Shown here piece by piece: positions 15,112 to 27,617 of a stretch of 64,000 bases of DNA. The translations under genes and the position numbers were made by a program. The stretch is from Lepidodermella squamata (Eukaryota; Gastrotricha): contig JBLDXI010000020.1 in assembly GCA_047495785.1 (NCBI GenBank), positions 1,302,001 through 1,366,000 of the forward strand, written 5' to 3'. The notes under the pieces are model-generated. The model had not been told where the DNA came from. It did no database searches and saw only the letters and a program-made list of their open reading frames with translations. Position 1 is the first letter of the stretch. Each line of letters opens with the position of its first letter.

Positions 15112-17509
15112 ATGGCATCTGTCGCTGCTCCTGCTGAGGGCGAACATAGTCGTCCGAGTACGAACTCAGAGCTCGGCGGTGTCCCGCAAAGGTTCGGCTC
15201 CGACTCGGAGAACGAAGAAGAAGACGAGAACGAGGGAGAGAACGACAGCGGACAAGGCGTTGGAGACAACGAATCGGGCAACAAAGTTGGCGAAACTCGT
15301 GGAATACTCAGCAAATGGACTAATTACATACACGGTGAGTTGAAACTTTAAATGAATCACTGCAAAATTATATATCATCATTTTATCATTAAGACGTTAC
15401 GATTTGCCCATTTTAGACAAATCTCGTTACAGAGCAGATGAATAAACATTTTGCTCTGTTTCGTGACAGGCCATTAGTCATGTAAATTCAAAAAGCGCGG
15501 TGCAATTTTTTTAATGAACTTGGAGAGCAAATACACCTGTTGTTTGATCATTTGTTCTGTAGAAGATCCGATCGATTAGCAAGGCCAACGGCAAATAACC
15601 GGCTTATTATATTGATTTTTGTGTGTGATATTTTAGGCTGGCAGGATCGGTGTGTGGTGTTGAAGGATGGTGTATTATCTTATTATAAAAACGAAGACGA
15701 CTTATCGGCGGGGTGCCGTGGCGCGGTTCACCTGGCGAAAGCCGTCGTCGCTCTCCATCAGTTTGACGACTGTCGCTTCGACGTCACTCTCGGCGACAGC
15801 GTCTGGTACCTCCGAGCCACCTCGGAATCCGAACGATCTCGATGGGTAACCGCCATTGAGCACCAGAAACAGGCAGAATCCGGGTATGCTAGTGGCAGCA
15901 GCGACCCGAGTTTACGCCGCCACCCATCGCTGCTGTCAATAGCGTCGGCTGCTTCGCTATCGACCGCTTCAAATACATCTTTCAAACGGAGTAGACAGCT
16001 TCGTGAAACCCTGGCTGAAACTGCTACCTACCGCGACCTTTTGTGCCGGCAACTCGATATCCTTCAGAGTTACTTCGACTCCTGTGCATCTGCCATGGCT
16101 CTTTACCAACGTAGTATACTCGACGAGGACACCAATTCGGTCAACGACCCGAACTTCGCCGATCCGGCCGACAGTTCTCACCACACCGCAACGAACAGCG
16201 CGCATCCCCACCCTGTTCCGCAAGTGCCCCAGGGCAGTCACAGTAACCCTAGTCCGTCCTCTTCGTCAGCTTCGTCGGGTGTCAGTATTGTTGATGGCAA
16301 AGATCTCCGCGACTTTTCCTCGATATTCCACCAACACGGCTCACACGCTCTTGATTTCAAGAGCGAGGCGGTCGCGTTCAAAGCAACTACGGTTGCCATC
16401 GTTCAAAACATCTCAACTTGTATGGATTTGATCCAACAGCGCGAAGACCAATGGAAACGCAAGCTTGAAAAAGAAATCGAAAAGCGGAAGAAACTTCAAA
16501 CGCGGCTCGAGGAAGCTCAAGCCGCAAGAAAGCGTCTTCCGCCTATCGAAGGCCCAGATTTCGAGGAAGGCCCGAATTGCCGGCTCAACGAAGACGAATT
16601 TTACGACGCCGTTGACCTCGAGCTTGAAAAAATGGAGAAACAAGCGCTAGAAGCGATGTCAAATCGCAAAATCGAAATCAAGTCTTCGGTTAAGTTGTCA
16701 ACTGAAAATCCTTTCTATAACGAAATCGACGCCCGCGTTACCGAGTACATGCAGAACTGCAAATTCAGTCTTCCTGAAAGCAACGAGTGGGAGTTGATCG
16801 CCGAAGACGGTGCGATGAAGGTATTCCGTCGGGAATACGAGCGTGATGGCGTTGTTCTCGACCCGTTGAAGGCTGTTCACCAAGTCAAAGGGTTAACCGG
16901 GCGAGAGTTGTGTCAGTATTTCTTTGATCCTGCTATCAAAATGGAATGGGAAGTTACACTTGAACACTGCAAGGTCGTGAATTGGCTGTCAGAAGACACA
17001 GTGGTGCTACATCAAGTTATGAAACGGGTCTGGCCCTCAACTCAGCGCGACTGCTTGTATTGGTCTCATATTCGTCATCTAGAAACCGAAGAAGGCGGAG
17101 ATTACTGGGTATGAATTCCTTGTCTAGTAGGATATAATAATTAATTAATTCCCGAATAGATTGTTGTTAACCATTCAACCACTGACGACGCCTATCCTGC
17201 TAACGGCAAATTCGTTAGGGCTAATTTCACCATCGCCTTCGTTTGCGAGACAATCGTGACTCCGCCAGAAAACGGGAAGACGACTCGCGATCATATTAAC
17301 ACGAAAATAGCTTACATGGCGAATGGTTTGTTAACTCAACCTTGCGAATTTCAAATGTGTATATTTTTAATCATTCAACAGTGAATCCGGGTGGATACGT
17401 GCCTCCTGGTGTGCTTCGAATGGTATACAAGCGCGAATACCCTCGATTTCTGCGTCGATTCACTGATTTTGTGCGTGATAAAACAAACGGGAAGCCGATT
17501 CTCCTATAA
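15112..17509 (+). CDS. CERT1: ceramide transfer protein CERT (PH-FFAT-START)
   Basis: Four exons: 15112-15334, 15637-17108, 17160-17325, 17382-17509; 662 residues (human about 624). An acidic N-terminal extension precedes the PH domain, which is split by intron 1 after WTNYIHG and resumes with [19 protein letters not shown]. Next is a Ser-rich motif ([18 protein letters not shown]) matching the phosphorylated Ser-repeat of CERT, then a helical segment [16 protein letters not shown], a coiled coil, the FFAT motif EFYDAVD near residue 395 (VAP binding at the ER), and a START domain to the end. CERT moves ceramide from ER to trans-Golgi: the PH domain binds PI4P and START holds ceramide. All modules are present, so the protein looks functional. 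The low-complexity His/Ser/Pro insert near residues 225-265 is lineage-specific. Confidence 0.95.
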
Positions 17510-19868
17510 CAGCTGTGTTTATTGGCTTCGTGACTGGTTGTGATTTTGGCTGATGGCTTTGAGCTTATCATGTCGAAACCGGCCGGCTTCTTTCGATATA
17601 TTATAAAGGATTATTAATGTTAATTATTATAATGAAAAATGTTGATCAGCTGAATCCCTTTGCCATGTATTACGTTGATGATAAGTCGCAACGTTGCTGT
17701 GATGAGCGTGTCTTATAACTACAAATTATTTTTAAAACATACCCTCAAATGTAAATTTCGAGCAGTCTATTTGTTCGCTTGAATGGCACGGTTCAGACAA
17801 ATTCTCATATTCATTTTTTTCTCTCCGAACCACGCCAGTCTTGGTGCCAGGACCAGCATGAATTGATGACTTCTGATTATGAGACTGGAGCGTGATATAA
17901 TAATTTGTTGTACCGTTGTAAAGATGACGTGAAATTGTTGAGGCCCGGTAGCTCCTTATTTGTAAATGAGCTAACGCTGTTGTCTCCACTACTCATTTGC
18001 GGTCGCGTGCGAAGTTTCGGTTACGTTGCAAAAAAGAGAGATACAACATATTAATTAATTGCATATTCGTTAATCATTGGAGCCTATGCAATATCGTTTA
18101 TACGTCATACACGCAGTCCTAATTTTGAGAAATGATTGTTTTATTTTAAAGATATTTTTATTTCCACCAACTTCACAAAACTGTCCACAAACACATATTA
18201 TCCGTTGAAGACGGTGTTCGCATGGTTAGCTTTTGTTTCGCTAGTTTCGGGCTCACAAACTATTACTTGTGAGAAAAAACTGGAATTAAACTGTCTCAAA
18301 TGCTCTTTTACATTGTGCTGATTCAAATTCCATATTGCTTGTAAAAGTCGTCAATCAATCTTTGTTTAAAAATCATATCACGAGGACCAATGTGCTGCGT
18401 ATTTGCTGTTCAGAATCTATAAATAAGCCCTACTTTGTAATTATCAGTACTCAATCTGGCTCATTCTTTTATTTCGGAGTTTCGCCTATGGTCATGCCGA
18501 AGTTCATAAATAGAATAATTACTTGATTAGCTAGAATTTCCTGCTAAAGCTTATGGATCGATTTGAAATTTCGACTCCATCTTGATGCATTAGTGAGGAA
18601 CCTGGTATGCGATTTAATGATTTGCGGATATGTTCCTCGACGAATATTGTTTTATACAATGCTAAGGAAAGTTGCAGCTGCAGTTTGAATATTCCGTGCT
18701 TTCTATCAGGAATAAACAAATCGTTGTGTCGAAAACATGCTTGATTTTCACCTCGTGGTTTCATGCGAACTAATTCACTCGATTCGAAGTTCAAAACATA
18801 TAAATAAAACATTTTGCAGAATACATGTTTCATTCGACCCATGACACTGACGTTGCCTTATTCGGACGCGCAAAAAGGTAAGGTCAAGAAAACATGGGAC
18901 AAATATTCATCAGCGTATAATAGTATTCGCGACCCAGCAAATGCATCAAGTCGCTCATCTTTATTAATGGGAACTGGGTACTTGAGCAACTTATGCATAA
19001 GCTGTTGTCTTTTCAAATGACTACCGATTAAAGAAAGAGTTCCTCTGGCCATATTTATCCCACTGTTGTCACTCGTCAATTTTCAGTTTAGTTTCATTCA
19101 ACTTGCGGCTACCTCCATAAACTTTCCTGGATAAACCGAAGAACATGGATCCTGCATTCAAGAAAGCAAACAAAAAAGGTAACTTATCGGCATTTGTCCA
19201 CCCGCATCTTACCGGCCGGAATCTCACAGGTGTGTTCGGTTCGGCAAAAAACTGATTCGTTGCCAAAAGCGTGGGTAGCAACGTTCAATTTATTTAGACA
19301 CAAATTATCATAAAATAGCTTCAACAGTTTTCTTGTATATAAATATTCGTATTCGATTAAATTATTTTTGAAATTTGTCCTTGTTCACCTTTTGGCGGTA
19401 TTTTGTTTGTAGAGTTCATTGGCTTCTACCCAAAACGTCTAGGTTAGTTTGCCGCTATATGTTCTTCTTTGTTTGAGCCGGCTCGTATGCTGTAGTACAG
19501 AATTATATTGCGCACCTTGCACTTGTAGTATTGATGTTAGGCGTTACCTTGATATTTTAAACCCAAAGTACATCTAGTTGACCTGTTGTTGTTTGTGCGT
19601 TGTGTGTCGCTCCTAAGCCATTCTTCGTTACTATTTCGTCAGATTGGAATAGCATATCAATATCATAGCATCGATAACCACTCCACCTCGATCTTTTAGT
19701 GAGCAGATGTATATATACACCGATTAAGTATGCTGGATACTTCTGCTTTTAGCTATTTGTGTTCTTAGTTGATTGGCTTATCCCGATTAGTTTCATGAAA
19801 AAAATTTGATCCACGACAGCGATGTAATAGTAGATTCTTTTTCTGACTTCTAGATATTTTACAAATGC
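17510..19868. other. intergenic: CERT1 3' side and Glut4EF-like upstream region
   Basis: About 2.3 kb of AT-rich sequence. Plus-strand starts at 18841 and 19145 are each followed within 40 bases by a strong GT donor (AAAAAGGTAAGG and AAAAAAGGTAAC). They could be alternative 5' exons of the next gene, but I cannot join them in phase with confidence. Other small frames on both strands lack support. Confidence 0.35.
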
Positions 19869-21444
19869 ATGGCTCTACTGGCTAATAATAATAAAGAACC
19901 TGAGGAAATGGATGACAGTTTTGACGAGGCCGATGCCGCCCTTGGTGAGATATAATTACCTTAGTTATATAAGTCATACCAATGTCGGTCTCTTTTAGTT
20001 TTGAGCACGATTTCATGCAGCCCCCCGAGCGGAGTGAGTATTCTTAACGGGCCACAAACTCCTCCATTGAGCTGCAGTTTGCCATCGGGCTTAGTTCTTG
20101 CATCAAATGCTGCTGCATTGAAGTCGCAGTTAAAGGTAAGACTCATGCCCAGTCGCTATAGTTATGTCATTAATTTAATTTTTCTTAAAGAGCAAGCTCT
20201 TTCAATGCCTCTGGAAGCAACCTAAATGTAATTTTACGACAACTTCACAAGAGGAAATAGCGCAGCACGTGAGAACGGTTCATCTGAGGTCAGCATAACA
20301 ATAATAGCAATCGTCATTTCTCATATTTTTTGTTCATTATAGCAAAGGCCGGCTATTACGCGACAGGCGAATTAATAATATCGACCCATCAGACGCAATG
20401 CAGGTTGACATGAACGATGGCAACAGCATAAACGAAGAAGATTTTTACTATACCGAAGTGGAACCATCAGACGCCATGGAATCCGTGATGCATTCTTTTC
20501 GCCACTTGCAAACTGCATCACCTCCTGACGTCTTGGTTACAGCATCATCGCCATCTGCTCACTACAGCGCCGTTGGTAAAAGAAACATCTTTTCTCACCA
20601 ACACTCCCCTGACAGTGCGTATGGATCTGTTCCAGCGGGTCAAAATTCGCCAGATCATGATTATCCCAAGAAAGTGAACTTGAGCACAGCCACGCCAGCT
20701 TTACCATTACCTGGTCTTCAACAGCAGCAACAAGATAATTGTGGAGCATCTCCGTTTTATTCTCACTCCCTACCAACAAGACCTTTGTCTTTTTTGTCGA
20801 CAATGACTCAACCTATCGGTGTGAGTATGATCCCCGAGCAGAATGCCTCGAATTCTCAATTGTCTTCAACACTGGGCGCAGCGTTTCTCTCAGTTCTTCA
20901 ACGCTTCGGCCAAGCCAATGGTGAAACGGAGCCGTCGAATGTTGACCTATCAACATCTTTGCCTTCAAATTGGTTGTTCCCTAACAAAAATTTGCTACCC
21001 TCCACCATGTCATCGCAGCAGTTCGCAGCGGCGAGTGGTGGTGGAGGCGTGCCATTTCATGTTATCGCAGCGGCAGCAGCTAATAACAACGCAACCTCGA
21101 CTTCTTCAGATCCCAATATTGTCAACTCATTATGCTTGTCCTCCTCGCCTCCGTCGTCGAGCAGCCCGTCTCCACCACCAAGCGGCATTGCTGGCAGTTT
21201 ACCGAACTCACTTAAACATCATCGTCGAATTAGGTCTGACGTGAAGAAATGCAGGAAGGTTTACGGCGTGGTGAGTTCTCTAATTCTTTGCTATTAATTT
21301 TTGCAACTATATTTTCTTTCACAGGAGAAAAGAGAAATGTGGTGCACTCAATGCCGGTGGAAAAAAGTATGTTCCGGCGTTAAAATCAGCGGATGATTGT
21401 TTATTTCAATTTTTTTATAGGCGTGTACCAGGTTCATGGAGTGA
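19869..21444 (+). CDS. Glut4EF/ZNF704-like transcription factor (C2H2 plus C-clamp)
   Basis: Six exons: 19869-19944, 19999-20135, 20191-20288, 20343-21270, 21325-21366, 21421-21444; 434 residues. A C2H2 finger lies at about residues 75-100 (C...C, then HVRTVHL). It is followed by the family-specific EEDFYYTEVEPS motif, a long Ser/Pro/Gln-rich region, and at the C-terminus RSDVKKCRKVYGVEKR, then WCTQCRWKKACTRF, a C-clamp in which four Cys bind zinc and basic residues contact GC-rich DNA. This arrangement is that of the SLC2A4RG/ZNF395/ZNF704 group and fly Glut4EF. Role: sequence-specific transcriptional regulator. The C-clamp is spread over three exons, two of them tiny (42 and 24 bases). The first coding exon is chosen by an upstream acceptor and phase; further 5' exons are possible. 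Confidence 0.85.
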
Positions 21445-23097
21445 TTATTTTTTACCGATAACAAGTTATCTCCGCTGCTGCTGGCGAGCTGTTGAATTGC
21501 GTTACCCTGAACATAAACAATAACTTGGGAAACTTTGTGGCTTTCGAATATTCGGCATTGTGTGACTCGTTTCATTCAGGAAACATCTTTCTCCGGTTTT
21601 GCGGTGGCGCAAGAGTTTTTCATTATATTTTTTAATTTTACAACCATGTACTAAGCTTTTACTTGCGCAATGAAAGTTCATGTTGAGATGATATGGTTAC
21701 AAGACCATACATTTTGTACATATTGACCGTGGATTTGTTCAACACATTGCATTATGAAGCAAACCGATGCGTTATTTTTATTCAGCCCTTATTTTGCATC
21801 CTACAAATGATCCCGATTATTGTTACAACTGAGTCTTACCGCCTAGACGGTTTTTACTTGTCTTGATAACCCGGTTCAGTGTAATCAATTTCGAACCTTC
21901 ATTAACAATTTTGTAAAGATTATAAAAAAAATATTTTTAATGACGCGCTTATTGTTAGAGACTTGAAAATGCCTAGCTTTTATATTGAAACCGGCATTTT
22001 ATCAGCTTGTAATGAATTATTTTTCCAAGAAACTTCAATAATTTTTAACGCGGAAAATCGAAAGTGACGAAGTCTTCTAACCACGTTAAGGCTTACCCTC
22101 TTCATGCCTGTGGTAATGATTATTTTCATTGAATGTACTGAAAAACAACCGAGTGCAACTTACATTATTTTTTTATTGCGGAAAGTTGTGCATGTATACT
22201 GAAAGCGTGACGATCATGTGAAAAGAAAATTGACCGAGCGATCGTTTGAGCTTTCATTGCCTGTTCAGTTGATTCTTTTACTATATCACTGTTGCGCATT
22301 TTACCCGGCAGTTACCATTATTTTCTGGCAAAAGTATTTTCAGATCACTTATGTTTTCTGAGCGTTGATTCGTTTATATATTTTTATGTAATTTTTTACG
22401 TTTTCAAACACAACATGTATTGTTACACGAAGTTTAGACCAGACTCCGCGCGTTTACTTTCAATAAAAATTGTTTCGTCTATTTCGCTTCTTTTACGGTG
22501 TTTATTTTCTGCAATTCGCATCAAAAATATAGATGATCTTCACGAAGCTCGATTTAAAATTTTACGCAGACGAGATAGGTGACTCGCAGATTTTATGAAA
22601 CACAGAAGTATGTAATTAAACAAAATATACAGGTAACAAGATCTATTTCTAAGCAGCAAATCAATCACTGCGCCGGATTTTCACACCAAATGACAAGTTT
22701 TATTGTACGAAAATAGTCGGCGTTGTAATTCGAGTACACTAAATTGCGATCCGTGGTAAATGATAACATCAAAATATATGTATCATACATAGCTTCTCAG
22801 ATCAGAAAGCATTACAAGCGAAGTCAAGAGGCACTTGGTTGGTTGGTTCAAGAATCAAAAATAGAAAATAAACATTCAACAAAATATGTATAGGGTCACC
22901 AGGGCTGATTCCAAGTAACAGTTAATCATTGATAATACAAAATTGACGTAAAAAATCGCGTTTGATAATATGCTATTTTTGTGATGACTGTAATGAAACA
23001 AAACTAGCATTTCCAAAGCATTTGTCGACGTTAGAATGCCTCGTAGTATAAAAATATCGGGAATTTCGCACAGCTCAAATATTAGGCTCGACCTGTG
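21445..23097. other. intergenic between convergent genes
   Basis: Downstream of both the Glut4EF-like gene (+) and DCAF12 (-). AT-rich with no domain-bearing frame; the 96-codon frame at 22292-22582 looks like chance. It probably contains long 3' UTRs of both genes. Confidence 0.4.
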
Positions 23098-24838
23098 CTA
23101 TTGCCAAACGGCGGCATAATTTCCATAGAGAGCAGCTGAAAGTAAGAATCATTGAAAATCATTCATGAATCAAGGTGTGTAATATACCTGGAAGAGGACC
23201 ACCCGCCGTGAACAATCGCATACCGGTAGAATCGAAAGAGTGTGTGAAAATGGCTTGATGTCGGCTTCGATGGCTCCAATAAGCCGGGAGGAAAATGAAC
23301 GGGTCGTTCTGTTCCTCGCGCTTAAACCAACCGGGAGTTGAATCCAAGGATAGGGAGTGGTGTGGTGTTGTCGACCTTTTAGTGGTAATTGGTGACAACT
23401 GAGTCGGATTCGAAGACGGCATAGATTCATCAGCTCGCATAAACTGGTTATTCGTCATTTGAAGCGTTCGGCAAAGCGTCACGAAGCTCATCGTATGCAA
23501 ATTAAAAAACATTATGCCTCCATCGCCCGTTCCAATAGTTAACATATCCTCACAACTTGAACCGGATGAACAGCTAGAAGAGGGCGATGTCGATTCAAGG
23601 TGATTTGCTGTAAACCAAGATGGCGATACTGACGCAAAACTCAGCGATCTAACAGCGCAATCAGCGGCAGGCATTCTGATACGCTTCACGATTCCTAATC
23701 GCTTCGAATCCACGAGAAGAACGACACCTCGAGAACCTACCGCATAGCAATCAATTTTAGGACTATAAGCCAAACAAACATTTTCGACTGAATTGACGGT
23801 TGTAGAACGGATCATTTTCAATTTTCCAAGGTCGAACAAAGCAAGATCGGCGTCGAGAGTCAAAGCCGCAAATTCTAAACGTTGGGTATTAACGGCCAAC
23901 GCACGAACACGATTATTTGACGCGAGAATATCATCTGGTTGCGAATTAATGTTCACATCAAATACAGGCTTGAGCGAGAGGACCGATTCAGAATTAGGCC
24001 TTTCAATGCTTTCACTGATAGTAGATGTTAGCCGGGGGCGGTAGCTGCGCTGTCCCTCCATGGCCGAACCGGTGCGTTTAGTACCTTTCGTTCGCCCTGA
24101 CAGAGAGTAAGATTTAGGGGCGGCTACAAGCGACTCTGGAGCTCGCCAAAGCGCGATGCGACCGTCGCGACCGCCGGTGAGTAACAAGGCATCGTCAACC
24201 CATGCAATGTCAAACAACCAGTCAGTGTGGACGTTTTCTCCAAGGGCAGCAGGTGCTAGAGAAGGCAGTTCGTAGAGTGCCAAGTCATTTGGCTGAGAGC
24301 CACCGGTAGCCAATAACGTGTGACTTGGATTGAGCGCGATACTGTGGGCAAATGAAATTTTACTCAGCGTTAAATTACCATTAAATGGTCGACGTGTTAC
24401 CTATGAATTCCGCAAGAGCAGTCTAAGATTTCGGACCGTCCACTTCCCGATATCAAAGGAATTTCATCGATTTTTCCACTGCTGGTATCAAGAACACACA
24501 TCTGCGAACACGAAGTTGAGTTGGAAAGTGGAAGATAAATTGAGTTAGCAGCCCTTACTTTATTGCATTTAGTACCAAACACAACCGCATTTTTATCAAG
24601 CCATTTAGAAGTGAATATCTTGTTGACATAACCAACATCATACTTGGTCTCCTGTGGAAAATGTATGGATTCGTCAAATACTGAAATTGATATCTTAACT
24701 TACATTCAAGCTGGAACAAAATGCAGCCGTTAAAGCAGGAGAGAATGATAGTCCATTCTGCCAAACATTCGAAAATGCGGAGTCGTTACCGGTGACTTCT
24801 CTGTTGAAAAGATAAGTCCATGACTTGGATCGTTGCAT
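23098..24838 (-). CDS. DCAF12: DCAF12, WD40 substrate receptor of CUL4-DDB1 ligase
   Basis: Five exons (transcribed order): 24704-24838, 24559-24651, 24401-24501, 23188-24341, 23098-23135; 506 residues (human 453). Family landmarks in order: KWLDKNAVVFGTKCNK, GIHSIALNPSHTLLATGG, HTDWLFDIAWVDDALLLTGG, ENVCLAYSPKIDCYAVGS, and the C-terminal AGGPLPAALYGNYAAVW, split by the last intron. The start is the first Met after an in-frame TAA. DCAF12 recruits proteins with C-terminal Glu-Glu degrons to the CRL4 ubiquitin ligase. The extra length comes from Ser/Thr-rich inserts between blades (for example SPSSSCSSGSS). It is expected in cytosol and nucleus. Confidence 0.92.
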
Positions 24839-25194
24839 GAGGCTGATCCGTAACAGTAAGCTATATTACTCGAATGCCCTTAAAATGGCATTCTAAAACA
24901 AAGGTAATCAAATAATAAAAAATGCTAGATACGACAACAACGCTAAACGGTTGACGAGACGAGACGAAAACATCAAGAGTGAATCAAGAATCACGTGTTT
25001 GCATCGTCACGTGGGTTCAAGCTCACCGGGGAGGCAAGAAAAATAAACTTTATAAATCTCAGCCATCACTCGAAAACAAAGCTGATAACAAGTAGAAATC
25101 AAGTCCACGTCGATCGCATTTATAGAGCATGAGCCATGAGCGAAGGGGAAACAACTCTCAAAGCTCAGAGCAAGCACCGCACGAGTGCAAACCT
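24839..25194. other. spacer between DCAF12 and the transposon
   Basis: Upstream region of DCAF12, ending at the left 2-bp duplication of the inserted transposon. It contains a CACGTG-type palindrome twice (near 24991 and 25007). No gene seen. Confidence 0.35.
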
Positions 25195-25196
25195 AT

Positions 25197-25213
25197 TCTC
25201 CAGACCGCCGCAG
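25197..25213 (+). repeat. left terminal inverted repeat of the ISL2EU element
   Basis: TCTCCAGACCG followed by CCGCAG, directly after AT; it matches the inverted right end except for three missing bases. Confidence 0.85.
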
Positions 25214-25508
25214 CTGATTGGCCAAAAAAATGAAATTTTGTCATTTATTAAAATTTGAAAACACTCGATTTTAGAAATACAACGACATATATCTTGCCTA
25301 AATATACAAGAATTTTTGATTTTACAAATGGCGGTCACCATGAAGACGCGTTCGTTTTACGGATGCTTCCGCTTTCCTCGCCGACGGACAACGTTATCCT
25401 GGGTTTTAGTGCTTCAGAGGTCGTAATCGTCACTCATATGCAATTTGAATGCTGTTTTTTGCTATCAAACTATGATCCACATCACATATCAGCATTTTCA
25501 TTAAAGAA

Positions 25509-27487
25509 ATGTCCAGTGTTGTTAAAGACAAGTGGATAGAAGAGTTTTTTGGTGACGAATATGCGAGTTTTAAGAAGCATGGCGAACTTTACCTCAAGTT
25601 TAATCGAGTTCGAAGTATATGCTACGACGGTGACACAGGACACGTAAATGGAAGTGTCTGGTCTTCATATCGGACGCATTCTTATTCGGTGGAAGTATGT
25701 TTTCTCAATTAATAGTTAACAATTAATCATAAGATTTCTTCGAAGATGGATCTGGATGACAAGCTCGGCATTAAGAATGCTACGTGTGGCTGCAAGCGTG
25801 GACTAGGACGTTGCAAGCACAAGGCTGCAGTGATGATGGCGGTCAAGTCATCGTTTTCAAAAACTGACAGGGCCTGGAGGAAGTTTTTCGAGGATATACC
25901 TAGCCTCGAGGGGAAAACGATTGAAATGCTCTTTCCTCCTAGGCAAACAGTTAATTTTCTTGAATAGCTTGTATAAAATCACCTAAAACACATATTTATT
26001 AACAGGTTTCTATCCCTCGCGAAGTTAAATTGAATGCTCTAACGAAGTTTTATTTGAGTCTTCAGAAAATAACGCGCCCTGTTCCGTACCTATTTCTTGT
26101 TACAAAGTTTGACGCAATTGTTTCGGACCCAATCGCTTTTGTTTATCTGCCTGAGGGTATTCGCCGCATTTGGGGCTGTACCGATCCTTGTTCAAAATGC
26201 AACAAACACGATCGTGATCGTCTGAACGATCTGAGAAATTTGTTGCAAGTAAGCCCAAATCATCAACAGCTTGTCGCATTTGTGACCACGGGACAGCGTG
26301 ATGAGCCGATGTGGTTTCGCGTTCGAGTCGGCAGACTTACATCTTCGATGATTCATGCAGTGTTCAACACCGTCAAATCGAAGAAATTTCTTGAGACTGG
26401 AGAGATGCCGAAATCAATGAAGAAGGTTTTCGGAAAATCCGATCTTAAAGTAAGAATTTTCTAGCTAATCATAAGTGAAGCCGTCAATTCAAGGAAAAGC
26501 TAAGAGATAGGTTACAATCGATGTTCTTTCGATGAGTTACTCTGCATTGTAGGCCGGGTTTCGTAAGGTCAAAGTCCAAAGCATGATTCACGCTATTGAA
26601 ATAATGCAGTTAGTTGTTAGCATATTTTTTCAAATTCTTCAGATTCTCCAGATTATTTAAATTTATCTTGATAATTCTGGGTTATTTCAATAGTGGAATT
26701 TCTAAAATAGTTTGAAAAATCTGAAAAATTTGAAAAATAAGACTACACATAGAACGTTACAGAATAGTGCTATTTTTAACCGTCGCGCGCTATTTTTAGA
26801 GTTGTACTTTGACCCTGCAAACCCGGCCTACAATTTATTTATTTTACGTTCAATCATTACCTCGTGAACATTACGCATGATTCACTCGTTATAGGTTTAT
26901 TATTTTGTTATGTGAAAATTCGATTCAAGTATCGAAATGCTTAGAATGTGAAAGCGGTAAGATACGGCGTGCAGCACGAGAGTGATGGCATTGCTGCTTT
27001 TGAGAAGCTTGGTTTTGGTTCTTCTAAACACACCGGCATCTGGTTGCACTCATCGGGAATTTTCGGCGCCAGCCCTGATGGTTTAGTGCGAGATGACGCT
27101 ATTTTAGAGGTTGAAGCTTTTTTTATTAATTTATTCTTAAAAATAGCTTGTTTTTGATAGGTCAAATGTTTGTTCTCCTGCAGGCCATCAAAGAAGCGAG
27201 CCGTAACTTTGACTGGTCAAATTCGAGCTGGTAAAGTGCCAGCCATCAAGTATTTGCGCGGCAAATATCACTTACAAGAGCGGCATCCCTGGTTTCACCA
27301 AATACAGGCGACACTGGTTTGCACGGGTCGACGAATTGCGTATCTTTTGCTGTGGACTCCTGATCAGCAATTGCTACTAACAATACAAAAAGACGAAACC
27401 TGGGCGAACTCGGTCGATTTAATAATTGAATTTTATTGGCGCAATTTTTTTCCGTCATCTTTCAAAGTCTTAAAAGCTATGAAGTAA
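25509..27487 (+). CDS. transposon SWIM zinc finger-YqaJ exonuclease
   Basis: Five exons, all phase 0: 25509-25694, 25746-25949, 26006-26449, 26945-27109, 27161-27487; 441 residues. A SWIM finger CxC..CxH lies at C76, C78, C85 and H87. The C-terminal half is a YqaJ (lambda-exonuclease-like, PD-(D/E)xK) nuclease: RYGVQHE at about 284, SPDG with D323, LEVKC with E333 and K335 joined across the last intron, and HQIQ with Q380. These are the usual metal-binding and catalytic positions, all kept. In ISL2EU elements this second protein is thought to help process or repair DNA during transposition; its exact role is not established. Intron 3 (495 bases) is swollen by a nested MITE, while the others are 51-56 bases. 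A further 5' exon cannot be excluded. Confidence 0.85.
26546..26834. mobile_element. MITE-like element nested in the YqaJ intron
   Basis: The left end ATTGTAGGCCGGGTTT..TCAAAGT is repeated in inverted orientation at the right end (26806-26834). The arms are about 28 bp with a small mismatched block in the middle. Total 289 bp, non-coding, AT-rich core. A target-site duplication is not clear. It lies wholly inside intron 3 of the transposon exonuclease gene, so it inserted after the host transposon. Confidence 0.7.
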
Positions 27488-27617
27488 ATGTATTTAAAGA
27501 CATAATATTTTGAAATGAAAGCAATTTTCATACAAATAAAAGTATAATAAATGCACAAACTGTTTGTACCGGGTATAAAGTCGGCAGCTGAGAAAGACGA
27601 AGTGTTTAAGAGACAGA

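Noticed and set aside
25255-25539. 94-codon frame upstream of the YqaJ gene as an N-terminal exon
   Set aside because: It is in a different frame from the exonuclease start, without a donor joining it in phase.
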